From: Flammula alnicola
Lineage: Eukaryota; Basidiomycota; Agaricomycetes; Agaricales; Strophariaceae
Length of the DNA stretch: 64,000 nt
Assembly (NCBI GenBank): GCA_015499995.1
Contig: JADNRV010000052.1
Coordinates: forward strand, 124,001 to 188,000
Direction: 5' to 3'
Shown: piece after piece, positions 11,001-22,052 of the stretch
Numbering within the stretch: the stretch's first letter is position 1
How the letters are laid out: the number at the start of each line of letters is the position of its first letter
The notes under the pieces: model-generated
Seen by the model: the letters and a program-made list of their open reading frames with translations, nothing else
Database searches by the model: none
What the model was told of the DNA's origin: nothing
Position numbers and translations under genes: made by a program

Positions 11001-11748
11001 TTTCCCTGCCACCAGCCACGCCTTTGCCGGTATACTTATAGACAGGCGGCAGCTGGAGACCTTCAACGTTTTATACCCTTCGCTCGAGTGCTCAAACGCC
11101 TCTGCAGCTCAGGAGCGTGCAACCTGCCAACGCATTGCCCTCCCTAGGCGCGTCTCCTCTCCCTCCTTCAAGAAATGTGGCTGACTACAAATCTCAGGTA
11201 TGCATATTGCGACCCGCTATGACATTCTGATAGCAACCTTGTTAGTTGATCCGAGTGCACTATGATGGGGAAAATGGTGGACTTCTACTTTGCACCACAA
11301 GACTACGCCAAACAGCCTTCCAATTCTCGCTTTTCGCCTGACAGAGCATCCGCGAGTGAAATACGCGGGAATGGATTAGATCCTTCAAATGCACGCTGTC
11401 ACTTTTAGGATGCTTGGGCCCCACGGCGTATAAACTCCTCCGAGATAGGTGTCTGCTGGAGTCTGGAGCTGGTCGAACTTGAGTACCAGAAGACTGATTG
11501 ACTGACCAATATCTCCTAGAACGCTCCGTAATTTGCAAGAACATGGCCATGGACTGGGGGTAGCACTTCCTATGTAACATCTTGCATCGGTGCGACAAAG
11601 CACCTGTTTACAAAATAGGACGTTTTCTTTGTTCTTCGTGAGTGCGGCTTCGATGCATGACATCTATCCAGCAGGAAGTTCTCTACTTCCGACAAATTTC
11701 ACCGAGGTTGGGCCTTTGGCAGTTACGCTCACAAAATTCGTGAAGTTC
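11001..11748. other. Intergenic, nothing recognised
   Basis: Only short open frames. The left end may still belong to copy B. The right end is the promoter of the secreted-protein gene starting at 11831. Confidence 0.4.
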
Positions 11749-11749
11749 T

Positions 11750-11758
11750 TTATATATA
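11750..11758 (+). promoter_or_regulatory. TATA box of the DUF5648-type gene
   Basis: A TTATATATAA run lies about 75-80 bp before the ATG at 11831, followed by a pyrimidine-rich leader, as in well-expressed fungal genes. Confidence 0.5.
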
Positions 11759-11830
11759 AGCGCCAAAGGTTCGACACTTTTTCTTCACTCTTCACTGCCA
11801 GTGAAGTCTCCCAAATCACCCTCCAGCACG

Positions 11831-12500
11831 ATGAAGGACTTCGTCTTCACATTTTTTGCAGCTCTCCTCCTAAGCCACATCTCAGCTTTTTGCAGCACCG
11901 CTAACATAGCCGGTAATTCAACTGACCAGGTACGTATTTTGAAGTTTTCTAAGCTTCAAATTAGTATCTCACTCCCTATCCAGCGCCGGGCTGCTAACAC
12001 ATGCGCAGATCCAACCCTCGCTGACGTGTTCGTAGAAGCCTTCAACCCCTCTCTGACAGCACATGTCATTCGGGTTCGATGGGCTTTCATCGCCTCCGAC
12101 ACACTACTAACTAGGTGGAGGTTGGCAGATCCAGGGCGAAGTATTTCGTGCTTGGCAGACTGCCCAGGACTTCATGATCACAGTACCCATTTACCAACTC
12201 TACGACCCTACCATACAGGATTATATTTTCCTGACCTCGACAAATAGCAATCCTCCCATTGCTGGCGGGTACGAGACGGGCGGAATCATCGGATATGTCT
12301 ATTCTACGCAAGTCTGTGGGAGTGTGCCGCTTTTAGTTGCCTTCCAGGCATCGGCCGGTGATCACTGGTACACCACAAGTGCGAGTGAGCACAGCTCGTT
12401 GCTCGCAGACGGGTGGACCGATGCGGGAGTTGCTGCTTTCGTCTTACCGTTGAATGATTCCAGTAAATCCATTTTATCAGCAGTACCGAGTCCATGCTGA
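11831..12500 (+). CDS. Secreted DUF5648-type repeat protein (186 aa)
   Basis: Exons 11831-11929, 11984-12073 and 12129-12500 (561 nt). Residues 1 to about 19 form a hydrophobic signal peptide ending near the Ala-Phe-Cys region. The mature part has the repeated pattern of this family: an aromatic ...P.Y.LY.P..QDY.F.T block (VPIYQLYDP), a YETGGIIGYVY block, then V.F..SAGDHWYTTSASE and a DGWTDAGVAAFV block. DUF5648-like repeats occur in secreted basidiomycete and bacterial proteins and resemble beta-trefoil or lectin-like modules; no enzymatic residues are known. The third exon start was fixed by frame: the nearer AG at 12115 gives the wrong frame, while the AG at 12128 keeps the repeat readable. 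Function in this organism is unknown. Confidence 0.7.
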
Positions 12501-13605
12501 AGCCGATTCCCTCTAGATTGTACCTGTAGTTCTTCAAGTTGATCGTGCCGGCGTTCGGCTGTGCCCCTCCTCTTTCCAGTCCGGTAAACTGCTTGATAAA
12601 GTTGTGATAAAGTAAAAATCGGTGTCATACATTTGAAGAAAATTGGAGCCTGCTTCGTGCTCGGATGTGCTTGAGCGGTAGAATTAACGTCGAGGTTAAG
12701 CGTTAAACGTTAAACGAGGATATTGGAATGGAAATTTTCTTGCCTGGCCCTCTTGCCCAGCGCTAAATCGTAATTTTGAGACTGCGCAATGCTACCGTCT
12801 CCTCGCCTTCCAGGCAACCTCTCTAGTCCCATATCCCAGAGGTTCGGGATCCATCAACTCCACCCTTTTGAATACTTCTCATCCCTGACGCCTCCAACAC
12901 CTAGGCAACACCTTGCTTGGCCTTCACACTCGCCTCTCCATATCCCGCCAGGAAAACGACAGGGGCTTCATGTACCACTGCCGAATACGGCATTGGCATA
13001 ACCCTTGTGCTGTGACAACTTCACCGCCTTTCTTCCTCTGCTCCATGGGCAGGACCTGACGATGCTCCTCACAGACGGTGCGTGGACGACAGGTCCACCG
13101 TTAGTAGGGCACGGAGCAAAGAACCGCCTCTGATGCTGCCCTGGTGAAAACGCATACGTGACTCCGTCACGGTGTCCAGAATGACGGACAGCATCATCTT
13201 ACCACCCGCAACCCTAAGGAACGATGCCCTCTGTGCGTGGACTCATTCCGCACGCATGCGATCACACCATGGACGAGAGCGAACCTCTGGACCCCCCCAA
13301 TTCCAATGCGCTTCTCAGCCAGAATTCATACCATTCGCTATCATGGTTATGCTCAATGTGGGGGGCCTCGTCCTGTTATGCTTTGGCTTGTTCCTTTTTT
13401 GTGTTTTATCCCTTGTTGACGTTTTCGGCGAGGAACAATGCGATCGAGGGGGGTTATTAGGGTTGAATGGATTGGTGGCCTTCCTCGTTTTCTTTTCTTT
13501 GCCAGCGCGCACCCACCACCATTGTCTTCTCTTCTTCGCTCTCCGTATAATGCAACTTCCCAACCCACCCTTTACTCCAACAGATTCCAATGCCAGATCC
13601 CATTA
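12501..13605. other. Intergenic, possibly decayed secreted-protein sequence
   Basis: No intact gene. 12950-13110 shows faint, frame-broken resemblance to the end of the DUF5648 gene (an ...LLTDG.WT.. stretch), too weak to call. The rest is short open frames. Confidence 0.3.
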
Positions 13606-13883
13606 ACGCTCGCATATGCCCGCGCGGCCATCCGGCCCCCACTCGTAGTGTACGTGCACAACAGCGGCGACGCCGGCGAGCCCGACGAGCTCCTCGCCCC
13701 GGGGTGGGTGCTCATCTTCCCCCCTCTGCCCCAACTCTGCCGGCGGAAATCACCGTCGACAAACGCAAGAACAACGCATTCGCGGGTACGAATTTGCATA
13801 CCGTTATCCCACCGACGGCTCAGATCGTGGTTGCGGGGTTCCAGACGGGTTATAGTATCAGGCGACGTGTAGCGTGGCGCTGA
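13606..13883 (+). pseudogene. Isochorismatase-like pseudogene fragment
   Basis: Residues matching the middle of the 8572-9291 protein appear in two frames. The block NSGDAGEPDE.LAPGW.LIFPPLP is in one frame. The block EITVDKRKNNAFAGT...VAGFQTGYSI follows in another after a small indel near 13730. N-terminal and C-terminal parts are missing, and the frame ends in RRRVAWR at 13883. It shares the Ser in place of the family Cys, so that change predates the duplication. It lies 250 bp from the transposon. Confidence 0.75.
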
Positions 13884-14139
13884 GCGCGTGTTAGACTGCG
13901 GGGCAATCAGGGAAAAGATGCTGAAAAATGATGGACAGGGAACGAGGGCTATGGCCGATCGACTTTGGTCGACGTTGGGCATGGGCGTTGGTTGCTGTAG
14001 ATATGAACGCATATACAGGTATATGCTGTTCTTGAGACGCAGGAAGTGTTCTCTAGCACTCGAGTCGAGATGCCAGTGGGCCAGTGTGGGTGATGCGCCG
14101 TTGATCGGATGATTGGATCTCGTGTATCCAGCGCCTTGA

Positions 14140-14192
14140 CACAAGGGGCAAACCTTGGGGCGGTCCAAAATGGACCGCCCTTGAAGCGGTTG
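14140..14192 (+). repeat. Left terminal inverted repeat (53 bp)
   Basis: Identical over 53 bases to the reverse complement of 21997-22049. It contains an internal hairpin with 10-bp arms GGGCGGTCCA / TGGACCGCCC around AAA. Confidence 0.95.
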
Positions 14193-14226
14193 GCCTACGG
14201 TTGGCCTGCGGTTAGCCTGCGGTTAG
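14187..14226 (+). repeat. Left subterminal 11-bp repeats
   Basis: Units CGGTTGGCCTA, CGGTTGGCCTG, CGGTTAGCCTG and a partial CGGTTAG follow head to tail. Subterminal repeats of CACTA elements are usual transposase-binding sites; that role is inferred here. Confidence 0.8.
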
Positions 14227-14497
14227 GTGTATTGCATATAACGACTTACGTGATATGCGTGAATCCATATGCGTGAATGCTTATCACTGTCACTGCATCT
14301 GAGTCAGCGAATAACATATGCGTGATGTCTGAACGGTCACGTGGTTGGAACACCATTTGCAAAAGACAAAGGAAATGCGCGACGCGACGTGCTAGGGCCA
14401 TTTTAGTGCTGCAATGAGGCTGCCTACGTCGACATGTGTTCTGTATTTCGCAAATTCAATTTTTTTACCTTTGCATTTGTACCCCCACTGCTCTCAT

Positions 14498-16114
14498 ATG
14501 GCGAATATTCATGCTTCCTCGGATGCCCCAGATGTCGCAATGGACGGCCCCTCTCAGACGCTTGTACCTACACAGCCACAAGCCAGCTCCTCCGGGTCTA
14601 AACGCAAGCGGTCAATTGGCGAGAATATTGCTGAGTCCAGTACCGCATCGCGTGCAAAGAAATCCCGCCGTGATCGCTCAAACAAACACAAGAAGCCCAA
14701 AAGGCCAAGTGACTGGCATTTGAAGAAAAAAGAGATACCAGAAGACGCAGAGAGAACAAAGGTATGATATCAATATTATTTTATTCTTTTCTGTTCTAAT
14801 TTCCATTCAAATCCAACTCTTATATAGGTTGCACTTGAGCTCCATATCCGTACTCTTTGGTGTCTCCCAGACCAGAATTCAGTCCCGCCGATGGTCACTG
14901 ATGCCATCAGAACGACCTTCAATCGACGTTTCTCCTCCGAAGCACACCTGACCCGCACAGTTGCTGGTTATCTGAACGACCATGCTACCGGCATCAATGA
15001 AGCTCGTCAAAGGGTACAGCAGCTCCGACAATCTTTACCGGACAACAGCACCATCTCAAATAATATCAAACGTATGAAAGAATCCGACCTCTTATTCATG
15101 TTTGGCACTGTTGCATGTGCCGGACTTTACCGCTGGGCACCCGACGTTCTGAGCCGCGATCCAGAATCAATGTATAATCAGCTTCACGAGCGCATTGCTA
15201 TCGACACATTCATACAAATCTCCAGCAGCTATGGCTACTCTCACGTCGGAAACAACCTCTCGTTCGTTCAAGATGCTGGCTTGATGCGTAAATTTTACCG
15301 AAATTTTGTCTATGCATATATGTGCGATATAGCCAGGCTGGAGAAGAAGAATCCAGGGGGTGTTGCTGAGCTCAATAGGTTGAGCAATGTATATAAACGT
15401 CGGGGCGAGGTACGTGTTCATCAAGTCACCAAATTTAATTATATTAACGAACAATTTTTATAGCTGGGCGATGGCAGAGTTGACGTTTTCAAAGCACAGG
15501 GGTTTAACGCCCGTGTCATTGCTCTTGCTGAAGAAAAAGAGGCCCATTCCGATGATGAATATGACTCTGATAAAGAAGCTTACACTATCATGGAAAAAGA
15601 GGGCCGATCGTCGAAGGTCAAGGATTTTTTCAGGATGGCTGATGCGCAGCGACGTCGGATGGACAGAAGCAAGAGAGGTAGTAAGAAAAGGTGAGTGAAT
15701 TATACTCTCTTCTTTGTTCATTAATTTACCATATTATTTAATAGGCCTGAACATCGTCGTCGTGAAGAGCCAGAGGTTCCAAAAACCTCGGAGCTCACAG
15801 CTCTTCCGTCAAAGGTACCCATTGACTGGTTCAGCCCGGCGTACTGGAATAGCGACTTGACACTTCGCGAGCGCGCCAACATTATTGCCGAGAATGGCGT
15901 CAACGTTGCCCTTCCATTGGCAGAACATTGCAAGACATGGGATGATTGTACACGGTGGAAGAACCTGCCGGAGGATGAGTTTACAGCAAGTTATGGCAAG
16001 GCAGTCCTAGCGCTGTATAAAATTCCTACCAAGCAGGAATTAGAGGAGTTTGACGGATGGGAGAATGGGGCTGGAAATCCAGCAGGTGGGGATAATAATG
16101 TTGCACCAGCCTAG
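14498..16114 (+). CDS. Transposon accessory protein (480 aa), unknown function
   Basis: Exons 14498-14761, 14828-15409, 15464-15690 and 15745-16114 (1443 nt, intact). Residues about 30-75 are very basic (SGSKRKRS, AKKSRRDRS, KHKKPKRP), a likely nuclear-localisation and DNA-contact region. A folded middle part follows, with LELHIRTLWCLPDQ, FNRRFSS and MFGTVACAGLY motifs. The C-terminal part is charged with an acidic patch (HSDDEYDSDKE) and ends in a Gly/Asn-rich tail. It resembles proteins of unknown function that accompany Plavaka-type transposases in agaric genomes (family from memory, uncertain). It is convergent with the transposase. A start at 14414 in the same frame is also possible, but 14498 lies directly before the conserved-looking part. 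A role in transposition or target choice is an inference from position and the basic domain. Confidence 0.7.
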
Positions 16115-16289
16115 TTGGATGAATGTTTTTTGTTTCTTTTTTTTTCCGTTACTTTCTTCTCTCAATCAGTGTAGAAAAAACATAAAAATGGATGTATTTA
16201 TTGGTCTACAGATTTGTGCTATGTTTGCGAGGCAATGGCAATCATCCAGATGCATAAAATTTCGTCTTTGCTGAGAACTGTCCCTCAAC
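16115..16289 (+). other. 3' flank of accessory gene
   Basis: Contains a T-rich run after the stop codon (about 16133-16150), a plausible 3'-end region. The repeat tract follows. Confidence 0.3.
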
Positions 16290-17020
16290 AGTTGTGGCCC
16301 GCCCTTCGTCCTATCGACGCAGCAGCTGGCGCTGCTGCTGCTGCTCGTCGTCCTCGTATCGACGCGTCGACGCAGAAGCCGTCGTTGCTGCCGCCGCCGC
16401 CGGTCCTCCTCGCATCGACGCCGCTGCTGCTGCTGCCGCCGCTGGTCTTCGTATCGACGCAGCAGCTGTCGTTGCTGCTGCCGCTGTTGCTCGCCCTCCC
16501 CGCATCGACGCTGCTGCCGCCGCTGCCGCCGGTCCTGCTCGCATCGACGCCGCTGCTGCTGCTGCCGCCGCTGGTCCTCGTATCGACGCAGCAGCTGTCG
16601 TTGCTGCTGCCGCTGTTGCTCGCCCTCCTCGCATCGACGCTGCTGCCGCCGCTGCCGCCGGTCCTCCTCGCATCGACGCAGAAGCAGCTGCTGCCGCCGC
16701 TGGTCCTCGTATCGACGCAGCAGCTGTCGTTGCTGCTGCCGCTGCTGGTCCTCCTATCGATGCAGCAGCTGTCATTGCTGCTGACGCTGCTGGTCCTCCT
16801 CGTATCGTCGCAGCAGCAATCGTTGCTGCTGCTGGTCCTCCTCGTACCGTCGCAGCAGCTATCGTTGCTGCTGCTGCTGCTCGTCATCGTCGCATCGTCG
16901 CAGCAGCTATCGTTGCTGCCGCTGTTGCTCATCCTCCTCATATCGACGCAGCTGCTGTCGTTGCAGCAGCTGCTGCTGCTATTCATCCTCCTCAGATCGA
17001 TGCGGCGACAGCAGCGGCAG
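16290..17020 (+). repeat. GCT/GCC-rich minisatellite with 129-bp higher-order unit
   Basis: Built of about 40-50-nt units containing CGCATCGACGC or CGTATCGACGC plus runs of GCTGCTGCCGCCG. The block CGTATCGACGCAGCAGCTGT recurs at 16450, 16579 and 16708, a 129-bp higher-order period, before decaying rightwards. All three plus-strand frames are long and open because of composition; one reads Ala-rich units with PPRIDAAA. I do not call a gene here. Confidence 0.85.
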
Positions 17021-17108
17021 CGACGGGTGCTTCTGGTTGTGGTTGCTTTTGTCTCCTCGCACGGCCTGTAGGGTGGGTAGGTGAATGTGGAGGTCATGGG
17101 AGGAGATT

Positions 17109-17141
17109 CGCGAAACAAGTCGTAATACGACATGTTTCGCG
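17109..17141. repeat. Near-perfect 33-nt hairpin inside the transposon
   Basis: Arms CGCGAAACA / TGTTTCGCG enclose a second stem GTCGT / ACGAC with loop AAT; the only mismatch is one A opposite A. Confidence 0.8.
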
Positions 17142-17490
17142 ACGTACCGGTTCATTCCGTCTCTCCTACGCTATCCTCTCGAAACTTCGCCCCTCGCACC
17201 CATCGTCGTATCGAAGCAATGGTGGTGGTGGTTGCCGCCGCCGCTGGTTCTCGTCGTCATCAAATTGGAGCAGCAGCGGCCGCCGTTGCTGCTGGTGCTC
17301 ATCAGTCATATGGCCTGTAAGCTAGCTGAGTGAGGTGATGGTGGAAGAAGACTACCGACTCGTTCTGGGACGTACCGGGTGCGTGTGCGGCGGTGCAAGT
17401 TGTAGGCCCCTCATCGTCCGTCTCGTCTCGGGTGCTCTTTCTCGCTGGCACTGGCCCTGTCCGCCATATTCGTGAGTGTGTGCGTTGTCG

Positions 17491-17920
17491 TCAGGTGCGT
17501 CGCGGGAGAACTGCCGACGTGCAGCTGAGAAGGCTGAGACCGTTACAGTCTGCGTACGTGCTCGTTGGCGCTGTCGTCGGCAAGGTGCATGGTGCGTGGT
17601 TGCTGAGGGATAGTGAGGGGTGTCTCGGCAGTGGCTGGGTGGCGCTGGCGCTGGCACAGCGAGTTGCAGGTGTTCGTTGCAGATGGGTGGGCGATGGGTC
17701 GAGGGTCGAGGCGTCGCGGAAGAACTGCCGAAGAGCAGCTGAGAGGATAGAGGCGGCTGCTGGCGCTCTCACGGTCCGCACATGTGCTCGTTGCCGCTGT
17801 CGTCGGCGTGGTGCATGGTTGTTGGGAGATAGTGGCAGTGGCTCCGGGTGGTCGGTGGTGTCAGGCAGATGCATCGCCACAAATATGTAGCTCCGAGGGT
17901 GAGGAGAAGCTGTGCCGGTC
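17491..17920 (+). repeat. About 221-bp imperfect direct repeat
   Basis: The blocks GTCGCGG[GA]AGAACTGCCGA..AGCAGCTGAGA and CTCGTTG[GC]CGCTGTCGTCGGC recur about 221 bp apart (17493 and 17714). Further eroded GGGCCTGTGGGCGG-like pieces continue to about 18380. Non-coding interior of the transposon. The 17921-18678 stretch holds only such remnants and the transposase 3' flank. Confidence 0.6.
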
Positions 17921-18678
17921 GGGCCTGTGGGCGGATGTGGAGCGTCGGCATGGTGCGCGGTCGTTGGGGGATAGAGAGCTTGCAGGGTCGCAGTGTCGCA
18001 GCAGTGGTGGGCGGTGCATCGAGAGTGGCGGCAGGTGTATCGCGGAATCTGGGACAGGAGGGAGGGGTGTGCTGGGCGGGCCTGTGGTCGGTTGGACGGT
18101 CGGCGGGGTGTGTGGCGGTATCGCGGTACTAGCACAGTGAGTCGCAGGTGTTCGATGCAGATTCGTCCTTCATGAAAATCTAGAGTGCAAGCATTAGTTT
18201 CTCCTGTATTTTCGCTGTGAAAAAGCGCACCTTGCCACCTTCCTCCCAGACCTCTGCGTGCTGCCTAATGACGACCATTGAATTAAAGAATCCATTGCGT
18301 TCACCAGGTGCTGTTTTTGAGCTTGTTTGTCGGCCAATCTGTGGTGTGTTGGGTGGGCCTGCGGGCAGCGGGTCGGGCAGACAGGTGATTCGGACGAGCT
18401 GGGCCAACCCTCACATTGTGCACCCGGATTTGAGTGCGGTCAGCAGGGTGCCCACTCGATCTCGTTGACGATGATCGCCGTTCTCGTTTTGTAATGGCGC
18501 AGAGAGTTTGCGCCGACGCGCTGTACAGAGTTGAGCTGTGAAATCAAGCTCGTAGCTGCAGCCTGCAGATTTGCCATCGGTCACGAATAGTCACACCGCG
18601 TGAAACTGCTCAGGTTAGGCGCCCAATAGACATGCAACGGAATACAGGTAATATTTCATGTAGTAAAGTATGAAAATG

Positions 18679-21600
18679 TTATTTTCTTCCCCTATTTAAA
18701 GCCCAACAGACTACCAATGTCTCTGTACCAATACCATAAGTCCCCGCCAGTCGCTGAAAAGTTGTGAGGTGTGTGATAATGTGAGTAGGCTCGATGATGA
18801 CCAAGTCGTCGGATGGTCGGGCATCAACAATCCTTGTTTGAAACCCATAATGGTGGATAAATGGTGCCTTTGCCTCTTCAGAAACTGGAAGTGATCGGTG
18901 TTGACGGACAACAATAAAGGTGTGCATCATAGCCTCGAGAGGAAGCCTCCAAATAGCTTCGATAAATCCTGTGTTATTCCTGTGTGTAAATGGGTTATAA
19001 AACTGAATAGCACTGTTTCCTTTGTGTGACTTCTGACAGCTGAAAGTGCAGTCACCAAGGTGGATCTGAAGAGGATACTGAGCTTGTGGAGGAAGAATAA
19101 TGGAATTTTCGGGGTGTGGAAGGGCATTAGATGCTCGGTAAGGTCGTCCAGTTTGATGCAAATATTGCAGTAGGGCATTATAATCTGCTTCTGGGAGTTT
19201 AGGTGCCTTGGCTAAAATGTCAGCCTGATCCATAGGAGATACTGGAGCAATTTCCACAGATGGAGTTACTGGCTGAAGAATATCAGCTAGATTTTTGACA
19301 TCCTTGCTATCATGCAAGAGAGCATCTAGGCGGGCCCTGCGGCTCATTTGACGGAGCATAGTAAGATCCAAATCCCCTATTTCTGTGTTAGTATCAAGTA
19401 TGTATACCAGATAAAAATAGAAACATACTAAGACGGTGGTTTGTGTTGATACCCTGGAGCATTCCATTCATTCGTTCACCTGGAAACTCACTGAAAGAAG
19501 CAAGAGGTCCCCAGTACTTGAGTAAAGGACCATTGTGCATAGCGTAATGATGGTTGGGTTTGGAGGAATAATAAGGAAATAAATGTTGGCTAGCTGTCCG
19601 ATACTGGATGTAGTGCTGTGTATATGCATCCGCTGCAGCATTCGAAGTTTTGAATGAGGAGATAATGTTGGTTGCAGCAACTAAGTGATAAAAGCATAGA
19701 AAATGTTGGCGATGGTCATCTGTGGCAGTTGAAGTATGCCAGAACTCGGGAATAATGAGTGGGAAAATATTTGAGAACAGAGTGAGATATTCGCGAGCTT
19801 TGAGTTTTCCGTGGCCAGGCTCTCCGAGATTGGTTGGCGGACGCTGTACCCATGTTGGAAGGCTGACATCCCGGATACAATTGCGAATGGCCTGTAGCTC
19901 GGTATTGCTGAAACTGAAGGGCAAAATGTCGGCAGGAATAAAGTCTGGATCATCATCACTATCCTCATCAAGGAAGCTATATGGATAAGGATCGGTGGGA
20001 TGCTGTGAAGGGGTAGGTGTAGTGGATGAGGATGATCCAGTAGCATTGGAACTAGAAGCTGTGTTTGAAGAGGGAGATGGAGATAAGGGAGGGTTCATAG
20101 ATGGTGATGGAGATTGATCTTGTTGGATAGCCATGGAAGTCACGATGTCGTGTTCAGCTGCCTCTTGAATGAGATCATCCAGTTCATCGGCAGAGTCAGA
20201 TACATCCTCCTCAGTCCACTGCTCATCCTTCTCTACCTCTTTCACTTTCTGGCTTTCGTTTTCATCCCGACCAATACCCCAAAGTGTACGAAGATGATGC
20301 TGCAGAATTCCTTCAAGCCAGTTATGCATAAATCCTAGCACAACATGCTTGACTGGATCCCAGTATGGTAGATGATGAAATGGAGACCACCGTACACCGG
20401 AAGCAGTTTCTAAAGCCTCTCGTGCAGCTTTTGTCGATTCGTGACGCCATGCCTCTGCCTGCTCTCGTACTTTGGCACTGTCACGTAGCTGCCAAGATTG
20501 AAAATTAAGATCCTCTATCTGATTCTGGGTGCAGAGACAGAAGGAGCAAAACATAGTGGCAGCGTGGGTCAGGAATCCAGCAACCTTTCGGCTTGCCTCA
20601 AGATCGGCAATCAGAGGTGCAATTTTCACCTCTACCGATGCGCCAGCAGGATGGTAAAATGTTGGTACATTTTGGCCGGGAGTGATACCGTATTTGGCAG
20701 CAGATGCAATGATGGGGTCGAGAAGATGACAGATGGTGGTTGCGGTAGGCACATGAGGAGGAGGAGTAAGACCAATGATAAAGGTATTCTCTGGTCTGTA
20801 GCGGAGATGTGGGGGTAGGTTTAAGCAATAGAGAACGATGGCACCGCAAGATGCATGCTTGCCTATTAATTATATATAAAATATTAATAGAGAGGTGTTT
20901 GGATATAATGGCAACTTACCAGCAATTTTATTAGTAAATGGATTGAACCAATCAATATATATCCCAAAAACCAAATGGCGAGGAGACCGGAAAAATCCAT
21001 GTAAGTCCTTCCAAGCAGGACTATCTTGAATATCATTCATATCAGCTCCAAATGCAACTGGATGGTCCGTATGTTGGCGAAATGTGGCTTGAAGAGCGTC
21101 CTCGATTACTTGACGTGATAAGAAAAAACGAAGCCATGAATCAAAGGATTGGGTGGTGTATAAACTTCGAGGGACCCATTTAGGTCCTTTGCGTGTGTTC
21201 TGAGTCTTCCATAGCTCGGTATTGCATGGACGGGATTTAGGTGATGGCTTCCATTGACATTTCCAAGGTACAGGCTGGGGGTATAGTGAAAAACACTTGG
21301 GGCAGCAGGCGGTCCGAATAAGGTCGGGTTCAATAGAATAGAGCTCATATGCAGTTCGAATATCACGGGGAAGTTTGATGCTGGGAAATCGAATATAAAT
21401 CCCAGATGATACAAGAGCAACCTCCACCAGAGACAGAGTTATAGACAGAATGAGCTGGATTCCCTGCAGAATTCTGTTGGCAACAGAGCGGCTAACGTGG
21501 GCCCTGATATGCAGCCAGACAACAAGAATACAAATCATTTTCACAAGAAATCCAGTAGAAAGAGGGATTTCTTTGCAATTAAAAGTTAGATATCAAAATA

Positions 21601-21832
21601 TTGAAGAGAGGGCATAGAATCATATACCCTTTGGCAAATTTGAGTTGCTAGAGCGCCGTGATGATGTACCGGAAGACGGTTGATGCTTTGGTTTTGGTGA
21701 TGTGGGCCGCTTGTCTCGTTTTTCATGTACCAAACGAGTTGATACATCAACTTGTTGACCCGGCTGTTCAACTCCATGAATGTTGACCGATTTCTTTCTG
21801 CAAACAGTACAGGTGCATATGACGGACGGCAT
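18679..21832 (-). CDS. Plavaka/CACTA-type transposase (987 aa, intact)
   Basis: Exons (high to low): 21832-21628, 21570-20920, 20862-19453 and 19376-18679; 2964 nt, open throughout. It starts at the ATG with a Cys-rich N-terminus (CTCTVC, residues 6-11, probable zinc-binding), then a basic Ser-rich linker. The core has the block DWFNPFTNKIAGKHASCG (about 271-290, across the second intron), then LPPHLRYRPENTF, DLEASRKVAGF, a CSFCLC cysteine cluster, DPVKHVVLGFMHNWLEGIL, an acidic Ser-rich insert, GEPGHGKLKA and ERMNGMLQ near 750. The C-terminal part follows GDLDLTML.RQMSRRAR. These blocks are what I recognise from agaric Plavaka-type transposases. It acts on the 53-bp ends by inference. No frame damage was seen. 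Confidence 0.88.
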
Positions 21833-21969
21833 GGGAGGAGGAAGAAAAACGGCTATCAGCCAAGATCAGTCGTTATCGGAATCTGTGGGATATTATGGGA
21901 TAATTAATTAATTTTATTATTTTGCTATCTATTTGCTACCCGAAACGGTGTTGGCAACACGTGGTGCAA

Positions 21970-22002
21970 AACGTCAACTGCCAGTCAACCGCCGGTCAAC
22001 CG
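21970..22002 (-). repeat. Right subterminal 11-bp repeats
   Basis: Reading inward from the right end: CGGTTGACCGG, CGGTTGACTGG, CAGTTGACGTT. Same 11-bp period and CGGTTG core as the left side, but fewer units. Confidence 0.8.
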
Positions 22003-22049
22003 CTTCAAGGGCGGTCCATTTTGGACCGCCCCAAGGTTTGCCCCTTGTG
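21997..22049 (-). repeat. Right terminal inverted repeat (53 bp)
   Basis: Perfect reverse complement of 14140-14192, followed by the TGA target duplication at 22050-22052. Confidence 0.95.
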
Positions 22050-22052
22050 TGA

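Larger units (their letters stand above)
14140..22049. mobile_element. Complete CACTA-like (Plavaka-type) DNA transposon, 7910 bp
   Basis: The ends are a 53-bp perfect terminal inverted repeat beginning CACAAGGGGC. The flanking bases are TGA on both sides (14137-14139 and 22050-22052), a 3-bp target duplication as expected for the CACTA/CMC superfamily. Inside are an intact transposase gene on the minus strand (18679-21832) and an intact accessory gene on the plus strand (14498-16114), convergent, separated by GC-rich tandem repeats. Subterminal 11-bp repeats adjoin both ends. Perfect ends and open genes suggest a recent insertion that may still be mobile. The family name Plavaka-type is by recognition of the transposase; the superfamily call rests on ends and target duplication. 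Confidence 0.9.

Noticed and set aside
12780..13150. Possible second DUF5648-type gene
   Set aside because: Only a faint LLTDG.WT-like match with frame breaks; too weak to separate from chance.
16214..17325. Several long open frames on both strands in the GCT-rich array
   Set aside because: All frames are open because of triplet composition. No start context, splice model or domain supports one of them.
14137..22052. A host gene interrupted by the transposon
   Set aside because: I joined the flanks at the single TGA and found no continuous reading frame or domain across the site, so the insertion appears intergenic.
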